From Methanobacterium_D oryzae (GTDB lineage: Archaea > Methanobacteriota > Methanobacteria > Methanobacteriales > Methanobacteriaceae), in NCBI RefSeq assembly GCF_050433505.1, contig NZ_JBNPXC010000001.1:186001-250000 (forward strand): 64,000 nucleotides of DNA, read 5' to 3'. A program made the translations under genes and the position numbers. Of the stretch, positions 52,390-61,577 are shown one piece after another (the stretch's first letter is position 1; each line of letters starts with the position of its first letter). A model generated the notes under the pieces. That model was not told where the DNA came from and did not search any database. It worked only from the letters and a program-made list of their open reading frames with translations.

Positions 52390-53892
52390 TTACTGGATAA
52401 AATTGGAAAGAATATCTTTATATGATAGGTAACCTTTAAATATTGGAATTTTTGCCATTTCAATGATTTCACTAACGTTTAAATGCTCTTCAACTGTTTT
52501 TATAGCATTTAAACAGAATTCTTCCAATCTAATTTCTACTTCCGGAGTATTTCCCCTATCCGTCATTTTTATTTTTGGAACTTCACCAATAACATCTACA
52601 TTAGTCACTTTTTTTATAAATTCTGATGCTGCTTTTGAAATAGATTTATCATAAACTCTATTTAAGATAACACCGCTTGTTTGAACCCCTAATTTGTCCA
52701 TTACTTCAATATGACCTACAATATCAATTGCAGCAGTTTCTATTCCTCCTTTACTGCATGAAGTAGTTAAAATAACGGGAATGTTAGCTGCTCTTGCAAT
52801 TTCTGCAGATGAATATGGAGTTTTTTCATTTAAAAGTCCTGTAAAAGCACTCATAACCCCTTCAATAAGAATGATATCATAATTCTGATTTTTAAGTTGT
52901 TTAAGAATATTTTCTAAATCCATCCATCCAAGTTTCCCTATTTGTATAGATGAGAATTTTTCCATATTTTCTTTATTTACGTAAAGTGAAGGAACTAAAT
53001 CTCTTATATCTGGCCCTACTTTTAGTACTGCCACTTTATACCCTTTTTTACGTAAAACTCCAACAATACCGGTTGTAAGGAATGTTTTTCCAGAATCTGA
53101 ACCAGTGCTTGCAATCATCAAAGTTTTCGGCATACTAAAAGATTCTAATGGTTTATTAGTTGATTTTGTATAAATATTCGTATCTATACCAATTTCGCCT
53201 TTAATTTTAGATATTAATTCTTTATTTTTAGTTTTAATATCCGAAATATCCTCCGGAGATGCATCTATGAATTTAAGGATGTTTTCTACAAATGCAGGAT
53301 TTTCATCAAGACAGCCGTGTACCATGGTACCTACAACATTACCATCCTCATTTCTAACTCCTGATAGTATTTTTCTTGGATTATCTTGATAGTCAGTTCG
53401 TTTAACTTTGCTTAAAAAAAGTTGTGGAGCATTTCCTTCAATTAATCCATAGGTATGGCAATGAAATCCTGTAACATTCTGCCCAACAATTCCTTGAGTT
53501 AAGAATGATTCATCAAGAATTTCTGCTTCGACTCGATCTGTTCCGATCATTGGTTTAAATGAAACATCTAAAATACCAAGCCCTTCTCTTTCAATAGGAC
53601 AGGGAGATCTTCTACCAATATCAACTTTATTTGCAAGAAGCTGGAACCCAGAGCACATCCCAAAAATAAATTTTCCTTCCTTTTCCATTTTCTTAATTTC
53701 AGATTTCAAAGTACCATTCATACTCTGGGATTCAATGATACTTCCACCAGGAATTATTAAACCATCTAAAGCCCTATGTGCCTTTTCACCATTCACTAAT
53801 CCATTTTCTTTTACAATATGGGTTGGTAATTCTCCAAAATTTTCAAAAACAGGTAAAGCACCTTTTATGTAGAGAAGTCCTATTTTTTTCAT
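52390..53892 (-). CDS. CobQ/CbiA-like protein with permuted domain order
   Basis: A 500-residue protein. Residues 1-205 are a class I glutamine amidotransferase with catalytic Cys in GMCSGFQLL and His in MVHGCLDENP. Residues 255-495 are a dethiobiotin-synthetase-like ATPase with P-loop STGSDSGKTFLTTG, then LKVGPDI and ILIEGVMSAFTG. Cobyrinate and cobyrate synthases have the ATPase first and the amidotransferase last; here the order is reversed. I infer amidation of an acid, possibly a tetrapyrrole, but the substrate cannot be told. GTGAAATAG precedes ATG 53892. Confidence 0.8.
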   Translation of the reverse strand: MKKIGLLYIKGALPVFENFGELPTHIVKENGLVNGEKAHRALDGLIIPGGSIIESQSMNGTLKSEIKKMEKEGKFIFGMCSGFQLLANKVDIGRRSPCPIEREGLGILDVSFKPMIGTDRVEAEILDESFLTQGIVGQNVTGFHCHTYGLIEGNAPQLFLSKVKRTDYQDNPRKILSGVRNEDGNVVGTMVHGCLDENPAFVENILKFIDASPEDISDIKTKNKELISKIKGEIGIDTNIYTKSTNKPLESFSMPKTLMIASTGSDSGKTFLTTGIVGVLRKKGYKVAVLKVGPDIRDLVPSLYVNKENMEKFSSIQIGKLGWMDLENILKQLKNQNYDIILIEGVMSAFTGLLNEKTPYSSAEIARAANIPVILTTSCSKGGIETAAIDIVGHIEVMDKLGVQTSGVILNRVYDKSISKAASEFIKKVTNVDVIGEVPKIKMTDRGNTPEVEIRLEEFCLNAIKTVEEHLNVSEIIEMAKIPIFKGYLSYKDILSNFIQ

Positions 53893-53934
53893 CTATTTCA
53901 CTTTAAGGTTTTACATTAAAAATTAAAAAAGAAA

Positions 53935-55308
53935 TTATTGAATTTGTTCAATTCCGGCCATTAGCTGAATGATTTTAGCATCATCTAATGGTTTTCCTTG
54001 AATCTGAAGACCTACAGGTATGCCATCTATTTCTCCAGCTTTCATGCTTCCTGCCGGAATTCCTGCAAGGTTTGCTATAACTGTTAAAACATCGTAAGCA
54101 TACATATCCATAGGATCTAGTGATTCCCCTAGTTTATGTGGAAGTTTTGGAACTGTAGGGCTAATTAATGCATCAACACCATCTAAAAGTCCTGTAATTT
54201 CTCTTCTTATTAATGATCTTGCTTGTAATGCTTTTTTATAATATTTTCCACTGTATTCTTTCTGGCTGATGTATGATCCTATATGGATTCTTCTTAAAAC
54301 TTCATCCCCACATACTTCTTCTATTCTGTAACCATATTTTCGGCCGTCATATTTTCTTGTTGCTGAAAAGAACTCAACATAGTTTATGAGATAATATGTT
54401 GGTATGCATAAATCAAGATATTTGAAGCTTAATTCAACTACCTCTGCACCCATCTCTGCCATTTTATCGATCCTTTCTTCAACTATTTTAGATATCTTAT
54501 CATCAGATACATCAAAGAATTCCTTTACTACACCCAGTTTCATTCCTTTCATGATATCTTGTGTATTTTCAGTTATTCCCTCAAAACTTGGAGTGTCTTT
54601 TAAGCTTGTACATTCCCTAGGATCGTAACCCACGATTGAATCAAGCATTAAAGCTATTCCACTTGCATCATTGGCAAATGGGCCTATTTGCTCCAGACTC
54701 ATTGCAAGATCAAGTAATCCCTGCCTTGAAACCACACCATAAGTTGATTTAAATCCCATTACTCCACAATGAGATGCAGGGTTTCTTATAGATCCGCCCG
54801 TATCAGACCCGAGAGATAGATCACACATTTCTGCTGCAATTGCTGCTGCACTTCCACCACTTGAACCACCAGGGATCCTTCCAGGAGCTGCAGGATTATC
54901 TGTAACTCCAAAGTAAGATGTTTCTGTTGAGCTCCCTGCCGCAAACTCATCCATATTGGTTGTTCCAAGAATTATCCCATCTTCAGCTTTTATTCTGTCT
55001 ATAACAGTGGCATTATAGCTCCCATTATAGTTTTCAAGGGTTTTTGAAGCTGCAGAAATTATGAAGTCCTCAATATTGATATTAGTTTTTACCCCAATAG
55101 CAAGCCCTGCGAGTTTCCCTACTTTTTCGCCTTTTTTTATTCGTTTATCAATTTTTTCTGCTTGCTGGATTGCTTCATCTTCTTTAACTTCTAAAAAAGC
55201 ATTTATTTTATTATTTTTATTTTTTATAGTCTTTAAATATGATTCTACATTTTCTAAAGCTGTTAATTCATGATTTTTGATTAATTTTGATTTATCTATA
55301 ATATTCAT
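53935..55308 (-). CDS. gatA: Asp/Glu-tRNA amidotransferase subunit A
   Basis: A 457-residue amidase-signature protein from ATG 55308; AAGGTG lies at a good distance, while GTG 55314 is too close. The Ser-Ser-Lys triad is visible: Lys in AIGVKTNI, and the two Ser in GGSSGGSAAAIAA and SDTGGSIRNPA. With GatB and GatC it amidates mischarged tRNA; in archaea GatCAB mainly makes Asn-tRNA. The other subunits are not nearby. Confidence 0.94.
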   Translation of the reverse strand: MNIIDKSKLIKNHELTALENVESYLKTIKNKNNKINAFLEVKEDEAIQQAEKIDKRIKKGEKVGKLAGLAIGVKTNINIEDFIISAASKTLENYNGSYNATVIDRIKAEDGIILGTTNMDEFAAGSSTETSYFGVTDNPAAPGRIPGGSSGGSAAAIAAEMCDLSLGSDTGGSIRNPASHCGVMGFKSTYGVVSRQGLLDLAMSLEQIGPFANDASGIALMLDSIVGYDPRECTSLKDTPSFEGITENTQDIMKGMKLGVVKEFFDVSDDKISKIVEERIDKMAEMGAEVVELSFKYLDLCIPTYYLINYVEFFSATRKYDGRKYGYRIEEVCGDEVLRRIHIGSYISQKEYSGKYYKKALQARSLIRREITGLLDGVDALISPTVPKLPHKLGESLDPMDMYAYDVLTVIANLAGIPAGSMKAGEIDGIPVGLQIQGKPLDDAKIIQLMAGIEQIQ

Positions 55309-55497
55309 GGCCACACCTTGAAATTTGATGGTAAAATTTAGTCAAACTAATTCCAGTTTTAAAGTCTATACTAAATATTATTGGCTAAGTATAAAAACTT
55401 AAATTATCTGATTAAAATTCCTTTCAATTTAAGAATATAAAAATGGAATTTCGAATATTAGAAAATTATTTAATTCATTTTATTTTAATAACTGTAT

Positions 55498-56208
55498 ATG
55501 AATTTAAGATTATCTAAGAATTTGATACCAAGAATTCTCCTTTTAATACTGTTTTTAGTCCCAATAATCTATTTTAATGGCTTTTATTATCATTTTTATG
55601 TTTATCTTTCAAGTAATGTTATTACTGGAATTATAACAAGGCAATGGCACATTGTTATATTATGCATTCTTCTTTTTATGGCATTTTTAATTCCATTATC
55701 ATATAGAAGGAAAGCAAATTGGGTAGAATATGGTTTAGTAAGTGCATTTTTTATTTCACTCTTTATAGAGATGTATGGAATTCCCCTTACAGTTCTTTTT
55801 GCTTCAAAATACTTCTTTACCCCCGGAATACAACTCCCCCCTAACATTGTTAGCTTCTATTTTTTAGGTGTTGGCTTTGGTATGGATATTGCAATGACTT
55901 ACGGGGCAATTTTAATGCTCATTGGAATGTTTATTATAATTATAGGCTGGATTAAGCTCTATAGAAGTACAAAAAAGGATGGTCTAGTTACAGACGGAAT
56001 ATATGCCTATTCAAGGCATCCCCAATATCTTGGATTCATTTTAATTATACTTGGATGGTTCTTTGGATGGCCAACAATCATTACACTAGTCTTGGCACCC
56101 ATATTAATCTATAAATACATTAAAGTCTGTAAAACAGAAGAAAAAGAAATATCAAAGGAATTTCCGGAATATAAGGAATATAAAGAGAATGTTCCTCTTT
56201 TTATTTAA
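55498..56208 (+). CDS. ICMT/PEMT-family membrane methyltransferase
   Basis: A 236-residue protein with about six membrane helices. The C-terminal catalytic region LVTDGIYAYSRHPQYLGFIL and the terminal ISKEFPEYKEYKENVP match isoprenylcysteine/phospholipid methyltransferase relatives (RHPxY motif, then a Glu-containing segment). These use SAM on membrane-embedded acceptors. The physiological acceptor here is unknown. ATG 55498 lacks a ribosome-binding site, so a leaderless mRNA is possible. Confidence 0.83.
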   Translation: MNLRLSKNLIPRILLLILFLVPIIYFNGFYYHFYVYLSSNVITGIITRQWHIVILCILLFMAFLIPLSYRRKANWVEYGLVSAFFISLFIEMYGIPLTVLFASKYFFTPGIQLPPNIVSFYFLGVGFGMDIAMTYGAILMLIGMFIIIIGWIKLYRSTKKDGLVTDGIYAYSRHPQYLGFILIILGWFFGWPTIITLVLAPILIYKYIKVCKTEEKEISKEFPEYKEYKENVPLFI

Positions 56209-56316
56209 TTTCCCTCTAAAATGCCATATTCCTACTTAATATTTGAAATACCATTTTTTTATTTTAGATACTTATTTTGGCCAAGTATTACTATTTTGAT
56301 TTTAAATGCCATGAAA

Positions 56317-56352
56317 GTAATAATAATAAACAAATAGAAAGTATTATATATG
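56317..56352 (+). promoter_or_regulatory. Shared promoter motif, copy B
   Basis: GTAATAATAA (56317-56326), 14 bases, then GTATTATATATG (56341-56352), where TTATATA is a good TATA box. The 14-base spacer ends AATAGAAA. Two other copies with the same spacing are at 57215 and 62237. Transcription would begin near 56373. Confidence 0.6.
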
Positions 56353-56372
56353 TAAAAGGCCAATCTGTTGTT

Positions 56373-56595
56373 TGTAATGGCAAAGAATTGATTATGTATT
56401 ACTAAATGTAATATAATCATAGTTTAAGTATTAATCATCACCTTTGCCATTAGTTTCCTCCTTTATACAAAAAATAGGAAATATGAACTCAAATATATTT
56501 GACCTCTTTGAACTGAAGAATAATAGGGCATTTATTTATGTTTATATTCGCTCAAATGTATCTTAAATGCCCTATAAATCTTTGGAGGAGTAGAT
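56373..56595 (+). promoter_or_regulatory. Structured 5' leader (two long-range hairpins)
   Basis: Two perfect inverted repeats lie between the predicted start of transcription and the 73-residue gene: TAATGGCAAAG (56375-56385) with CTTTGCCATTA (56442-56452), and ATAGGGCATTTA (56523-56534) with TAAATGCCCTAT (56564-56575). The first begins almost exactly at the predicted transcript start and encloses a further imperfect hairpin. The second ends about 20 bases before ATG 56596. No known riboswitch is recognised. Confidence 0.5.
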
Positions 56596-56817
56596 ATGGA
56601 AAATAATGAGCTAAATGAATCTGAAGTAATAGGAAAACTGGTAAACTTGAATACTTACCGATTAGGTAAAGGTTCATGCGTGGCATGGGCAACATTTCCA
56701 TATAATAAAACTAATCTAAAAGTTGTAGAAGATTCTCTAAAAAAACTAAATTGGAATGAAGAAGATTATAGCTTAAACCATGATGAAAATTTGATCTTTG
56801 TTACAAGAGATTTATAA
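56596..56817 (+). CDS. Small protein of unknown function
   Basis: A 73-residue soluble protein, MENNELNESEVIGKLVNLNT onward, with one Cys (KGSCVAWATF) and an acidic C-terminal half. No family recognised and no membrane segment. GGAGGAG lies eight bases before ATG 56596. It follows a long structured leader and shares promoter motif B with the FmdE-like and DUF2162 transcription units, so it may belong to the same regulon. Confidence 0.65.
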   Translation: MENNELNESEVIGKLVNLNTYRLGKGSCVAWATFPYNKTNLKVVEDSLKKLNWNEEDYSLNHDENLIFVTRDL

Positions 56818-57286
56818 GATGACATCAACTAATGTATTACTATTTTATTTATTTTTAAGAATATATTGAGGATTTAGTAATAATACTATGTATTAACTTT
56901 TGATTAAAATTTTGAAAAATAATATGGGATATTCATCCTCTAATTTTGCTTAATTCTATTAAAATAGATTATTTTCATATAAAATTATTAATTATCATAA
57001 AACTGCATATAAAAACCATTTATATATATTATATTTTTAAAATACACTTCTTATAATTATTTTTTTTACTATACTTAATTAATAACATTTTATTTTTACT
57101 CTAGCTTGTTTTAATGATCTTAAATAGATTTTATTAAAAAATAGAAGATATTAAAGCAAATAGTAATATTTTTAGTTTCTTTTTATTACAAAATCGGCGA
57201 ATTTAGGATTAAAAGTAATAATAAATCAGTAATAAAAAGTATTAAATATTAGTAAATTTTAAACTCGTTTTACAAATAAAAAGGAG
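56818..57286 (+). promoter_or_regulatory. 469-base AT-rich region upstream of the FmdE-like gene
   Basis: No reading frame or RNA gene seen. It contains a TAGTAATAATACTA inverted repeat (56875-56888), TATA-like runs near 57020, and promoter motif copy A at 57215-57250. The AAGGAGGTGAT at 57282-57291 is the ribosome-binding site of the next gene. Confidence 0.45.
57215..57250 (+). promoter_or_regulatory. Shared promoter motif, copy A
   Basis: GTAATAATAA (57215-57224), 14 bases ending AATAAAAA, then GTATTAAATATT (57239-57250). Spacing is identical to copies B and C. It is placed to drive the large FmdE-like gene. Confidence 0.55.
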
Positions 57287-60200
57287 GTGATAAGTATTAA
57301 AAAACAAGGAATTAAAAAGCATATGGTATTACTAGTGTTTGCAGTTCTTTTGGCGCTGTGTATTTGTGGAACAGCAACGGCTGACGACTTATCGACTATG
57401 GGAGGTAATGATAGTAATTTAAATCAATCTTCTGGCGATAATCAGCTTGTTGATCCAATAATAGGCGTAAAAGTGAATTATGAATATCCTGACGATGTTA
57501 TTAATCCTGAAATAAGCGTCAAAGATAGTAATGGTGCAAAAATTAATTTCACCAAGACTTATGATAATGCTTTTAAGGGTTATAAGTTGAGTTTTGATTA
57601 TGCTGGAGCAGTAAATGGTACTAAGTTCAATATAACAGTTTCTGCACCCGGTTATACTACTCAAAGTCAGATGATTAGAGTGTTTTTAAATCCTGACAAT
57701 GTTACTGATACAAACCTTTACGGTAGTGCAACATTCAACATGAAAGCCACATCAAACTACAAGCTTGGCCGAGAAGTCACAAAAAAAGCAAATCAGCTTT
57801 TAAATTTTGGTACTGCAGATAAGATTTTAGTTATAACTACTGCAGGTGTCCCAAAACTCAACGGTAGCACCACCGAGGACTGTATTGAAGGTATCCTTAA
57901 TGGTTCTGCAGGTAAAATATCCTACGGTAAGGGTAATCTTTTAATGCTCAGACAAACCGCAGTTGATCCTGTTGATTTTGCATTTATTGTCAAAAAAGGA
58001 ACTAATTTACAGGTTGTAGTTTTCAGAAATGGCTCTTTAAAACCATCATACATAGGTACCATCTCAGAAAATATGACCAAGACTCAGTGGAATACTTTCG
58101 TTAAAAATGTAACAGGAGAAAATGCATTTGCATTTGCAAGTCTGGCAAATGCATGGGCTGCAGGAGCACCTGCAGATGTACTCCGAGAAGCAGCTTTCCA
58201 TGGACACGTTTGTGAAGGAACTCTTGGAGGATACACCATTGTTCAAGCGCTACTTCAATATTACCCACCTATACAGGCTACATCAGGTGGACCTGGGTCT
58301 CCAGGGGATATAACTTCATATAAAATTATAGGAGTTCCTGGAGGTTCTGATGACGATGCAGTAATATACTTCTTAGATGCTACTCCGGGTAAAAGTGGAT
58401 ACGTTGGATTTGACACCACAGCTACTGGAGCTACTACTAACATGATAGGATTCATCCGATGGACTGACACTACTTACAAATTGGTGACCAACACTGATGG
58501 AACCCAAACCTATGAAGTAAAGACTCCAGGAACAGGTTCACTGATAATAATGATCTACGACAATGAAGCCAACAAAAAAGCTTTCATGACACAGTATGGA
58601 ATAACTTCATGGGGTAACTTGGAAGAATTAAGATACAACACTTGGTTAATCCAAAAAATCAAAACCAATCCTGGCAGTCTGGTAAATATAACTATGGAAC
58701 TTGACAGTTTGACTGAAGAACAGTACTACTACATAGTGGGATCTGCAACCAATGTTACATTCCCTACCGCAGTTAACGCAACCAACAAGGGACAAACTCG
58801 TTTCCTTGCACAAGAAGCACATGGATTAGACTTAAACTACATTAAAAGTCTAAACTTACCTAAGGCTACTCGAGCTAATAATACTACAAATAGTGGCTCA
58901 TTGACATATGATCAAATTAAAAAAATAGGTGCTGATGCTGCTAATATGGCTAAAGATATATTCAAAAGTGAATTAGGCATCGATATAGAAAAAGATGATA
59001 GGGATCTATCAATTCTAACTTCTGCAGGTTACGTCCGCATTAACGGTCAGACTACTGAAGCAACCTGGGATGGAATATACGATGTTTTAGGTTCAAGATT
59101 AAGCAGATCAACTTTATTACCTATTCACACAGGAATATGGAAACCATTATGGTTTGCTTTTGTCTTAAGGGGAACAGATGGCACAACTTTGAGTACAGTA
59201 TACTTGAGATACAACCCATTAAACGGCACATTCTTTGTTGGAAACAACAGTGCGGGGGCACAAGTAAATGACATAGGGCCTGCCGCCTTGAACAACGCAA
59301 CCACCGTTAGCGATCTGAGTAAAAACTTTATTCCAGATGGTAATTGGTTCAATATACAGAGTATAGCCAATGCTTGGAGAAATGATCCTGCATTTGATCA
59401 ACTATTGACATTCCTATTCCACGACCATGCATGTCCTGGAGTACAGCCTGGATTCTTCATAACTGATTATATACAAAACAATTATCCGTTAAATGGTAAT
59501 CAGAGTTACTTCTGGATGGCATCAAGTATTTACTGTAAGGACGACGGTCTGGTTTACCTTTTAGGAGTATCTCCAGGAATGGAAACTTATATGAACCAGA
59601 GACTTACAGGTGAAGAAACATCCTCAGAATATTTACCTGGTGGAACTGAAGAAGGAATGATCGTAGTTTGGGATCCTGATACAAATACTGGAAAAGTAGC
59701 TATTATCAGTTTCAAATGGCCGACATATAATTTAGATGGTCTTGTTACTAACGAAGCTCAAAGAGAAGCTATGATTTCTGCTTTTATATCTCTCTACAAG
59801 GGAGAATCAAGTCCATATATTAGTGAACCATTAAGTATTGTAACTTCTGAAGAGAAGTATATTACTGCAGAAGAGTTTGCTAGGATTAAAGCAGGAGGAA
59901 CTAACACTGCAAGTGCTCTTGCATTTGTGAAAGGCCTTCCAGTACGTAGTTTGTCTGATTTATTACCAAATCAAGGTAATACTGATAATGGAAGCCAAAA
60001 CGGACAGAATGGAGGTCAGACAGGAGAATCTACTTCAAATGGTTCTCAAGGAACTTATACTGATAATGGAATCACTGTTGGTTCTGTAGGTAATTCTGGA
60101 CCGGCTGTTAGTGCAGCTACTCAGACAGAGGTTACAAGTCAGGTTACAGGTGAACAGAGTAATGCATATGAAGTATCTAAAGCAACTACTAAATCTGAAG

Positions 60201-60304
60201 ATGATGGAATTAGCACTGTGTTAATAGTTCTTGGCACTGTCCTGATTGGAGGGTTATTAGCGCTTGGATTCTTTAAAAGCAGCATATTCGGGTTCTTAAA
60301 ATAA
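57287..60304 (+). CDS. Large secreted, membrane-anchored protein with two FmdE-like domains
   Basis: About 1000 residues. A signal peptide (residues about 1-32) is followed by a beta-rich Ig-like region (40-130). Two repeated units follow. Each starts with an ITTAG/LTSAG strand and ends in an FmdE core: FHGHVCEGTLGGY near residue 304 and FHDHACPGVQPGF near 710, matching the metal-binding HGHxCPG of FmdE. A Gly/Gln/Asn/Thr-rich linker leads to a C-terminal helix (VLIVLGTVLIGGLLALGF). The protein faces the outside. GTG 57287 lies within GGAGGTGAT, whereas ATT 57296 is at ideal spacing; the start is uncertain. A metal-binding or metallo-cofactor receptor role is inferred. Confidence 0.8.
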   Translation: MISIKKQGIKKHMVLLVFAVLLALCICGTATADDLSTMGGNDSNLNQSSGDNQLVDPIIGVKVNYEYPDDVINPEISVKDSNGAKINFTKTYDNAFKGYKLSFDYAGAVNGTKFNITVSAPGYTTQSQMIRVFLNPDNVTDTNLYGSATFNMKATSNYKLGREVTKKANQLLNFGTADKILVITTAGVPKLNGSTTEDCIEGILNGSAGKISYGKGNLLMLRQTAVDPVDFAFIVKKGTNLQVVVFRNGSLKPSYIGTISENMTKTQWNTFVKNVTGENAFAFASLANAWAAGAPADVLREAAFHGHVCEGTLGGYTIVQALLQYYPPIQATSGGPGSPGDITSYKIIGVPGGSDDDAVIYFLDATPGKSGYVGFDTTATGATTNMIGFIRWTDTTYKLVTNTDGTQTYEVKTPGTGSLIIMIYDNEANKKAFMTQYGITSWGNLEELRYNTWLIQKIKTNPGSLVNITMELDSLTEEQYYYIVGSATNVTFPTAVNATNKGQTRFLAQEAHGLDLNYIKSLNLPKATRANNTTNSGSLTYDQIKKIGADAANMAKDIFKSELGIDIEKDDRDLSILTSAGYVRINGQTTEATWDGIYDVLGSRLSRSTLLPIHTGIWKPLWFAFVLRGTDGTTLSTVYLRYNPLNGTFFVGNNSAGAQVNDIGPAALNNATTVSDLSKNFIPDGNWFNIQSIANAWRNDPAFDQLLTFLFHDHACPGVQPGFFITDYIQNNYPLNGNQSYFWMASSIYCKDDGLVYLLGVSPGMETYMNQRLTGEETSSEYLPGGTEEGMIVVWDPDTNTGKVAIISFKWPTYNLDGLVTNEAQREAMISAFISLYKGESSPYISEPLSIVTSEEKYITAEEFARIKAGGTNTASALAFVKGLPVRSLSDLLPNQGNTDNGSQNGQNGGQTGESTSNGSQGTYTDNGITVGSVGNSGPAVSAATQTEVTSQVTGEQSNAYEVSKATTKSEDDGISTVLIVLGTVLIGGLLALGFFKSSIFGFLK

Positions 60305-60310
60305 AAATTT

Positions 60311-60328
60311 CCCATTTTTTCTTTTTTT
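60311..60328 (+). terminator. T-rich terminator after the FmdE-like gene
   Basis: TTTCCCATTTTTTCTTTTT-like tract starts seven bases after the stop codon, an archaeal oligo-T termination signal. Confidence 0.45.
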
Positions 60329-60427
60329 AAATGCAATATGTATTAATTAAATTAAAACTGTAAATTTCTTTAATATTGAATTTAATTGAGTATTCGGATT
60401 AAAATACAATTTAAAGGAGATAAATAT

Positions 60428-60868
60428 ATGAAAAATCAAGTAATATTAATTGTATCTATACTGACGTTGTTTTTAACCTTTTGTAGCACAATAAATGCTC
60501 ATCCAGGGCATGGTGACTATTATCCTGAAGAAATAACAAATACTACATCTCCTGATCCAACAGTAGCTCCTATTAGTACAGGAACTTCGAGTACAGGAAC
60601 TTCAACTAGTAAAACAACTTATAACACAAAGAAAAACACTGAAAACAATGAATATTCAAGCCAGGATAAAGATACTAGCAGCCAGAATACGGAGAATACA
60701 GGTAATTCAGCTGAACCTTATGAAGAGGTTGTTAATAATTCAACAAATAAGGTAACTTCATCTGCAGATTCAGAAAGTATTCCATGGAACATTATTGCTC
60801 CTATCGGAGGGATTATAGGGGGTTTTGGTGCGGTAGGGATTCTATTTAAAAGTGGTATTTTAAAATAA
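60428..60868 (+). CDS. Small surface protein with His-rich mature N-terminus and C-terminal anchor
   Basis: A 146-residue protein from ATG 60428 (AAAGGAGAT upstream; the longer ATG 60386 has none). Signal peptide about 1-22 ends before HPGHGDYYPEE, so histidines would lie at the mature N-terminus. A Thr/Ser/Asn-rich middle of about 70 residues is a typical surface spacer. A C-terminal helix (IIAPIGGIIGGFGAVGILF) followed by KSGILK resembles the end of the FmdE-like protein. Probable metal-binding accessory protein for the adjoining permease. Confidence 0.7.
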   Translation: MKNQVILIVSILTLFLTFCSTINAHPGHGDYYPEEITNTTSPDPTVAPISTGTSSTGTSTSKTTYNTKKNTENNEYSSQDKDTSSQNTENTGNSAEPYEEVVNNSTNKVTSSADSESIPWNIIAPIGGIIGGFGAVGILFKSGILK

Positions 60869-60940
60869 AAATGTATTATGTATTTTTATAAAAATTATTG
60901 GATTTAATAATATATATTAAGAAAAAGGAGGCTATATATT

Positions 60941-61564
60941 TTGCATTTACCAGATGGAATTATACCTTTATGGCAATCCGCAGTTTACTGGCTAATATCA
61001 ATTAGTATATTAATGATATATTTGATTAAACTTTCTCGGGATGAGGAGACTGAAAAAAGAATTGTTTCTACAGCTATTTTTTCTGCTGCAGCAGTCGTAG
61101 CATCATCAATCTCCATACCTTCACCATTTGGAGTGCCTATGCATTTTTTTCTAATACCATTGGTAGCCATAATACTTGGTCCTCTTAGTGGTGTTGCAGT
61201 GGCTTTTCTATGTCTTGTTGTACAGTTTTTCCTATTAGGATTTGGAGGAATAACTACTTTAGGTGCTAATACGCTCACTATTGGAGTAGTACTAAGTTTT
61301 TCAACATATTTATTCTATAAACTCACCTTAGAACTTGATGTGAGATTAAGCGTCTTTTCAGGCACTTTGATGGGAATAATCATGGCCACAATAACTCAGG
61401 TTTTGATATTATTGGCAGCGGGATCTGCTACATTAGAAATGTTAATGGCCACATTAATACCATTCTATTTAGTTATTGGGGTTATTGAAGGTGTTACCAA
61501 CATTTTCATGATATCGTTCATTTCTAAAGTGAAACCCGAACTTTTAAAACTGGATAAAATATAA
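60941..61564 (+). CDS. CbiM/NikM-like ECF-type metal permease
   Basis: A 207-residue membrane protein starting at TTG 60941 after AAGGAGG. It begins MHLPDGIIPLWQ; in CbiM/NikM the N-terminal amine and His2 bind the Co or Ni ion, and that MHxPDG start is kept. A second His is in GVPMHFFLIPLVAIILGPLSG. About six helices follow. It is the substrate-specificity component of a cobalt or nickel energy-coupling-factor transporter; CbiN, CbiQ and CbiO are not seen in the window. Confidence 0.88.
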   Translation: MHLPDGIIPLWQSAVYWLISISILMIYLIKLSRDEETEKRIVSTAIFSAAAVVASSISIPSPFGVPMHFFLIPLVAIILGPLSGVAVAFLCLVVQFFLLGFGGITTLGANTLTIGVVLSFSTYLFYKLTLELDVRLSVFSGTLMGIIMATITQVLILLAAGSATLEMLMATLIPFYLVIGVIEGVTNIFMISFISKVKPELLKLDKI

Positions 61565-61577
61565 CGGAGGTATAAAA

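Noticed and set aside
57287..60304. The large protein as a formylmethanofuran dehydrogenase subunit
   Set aside because: FmdE similarity is limited to the HGHxC-type domains; signal peptide and C-terminal anchor place it outside the cell, so it is not part of that cytosolic enzyme.
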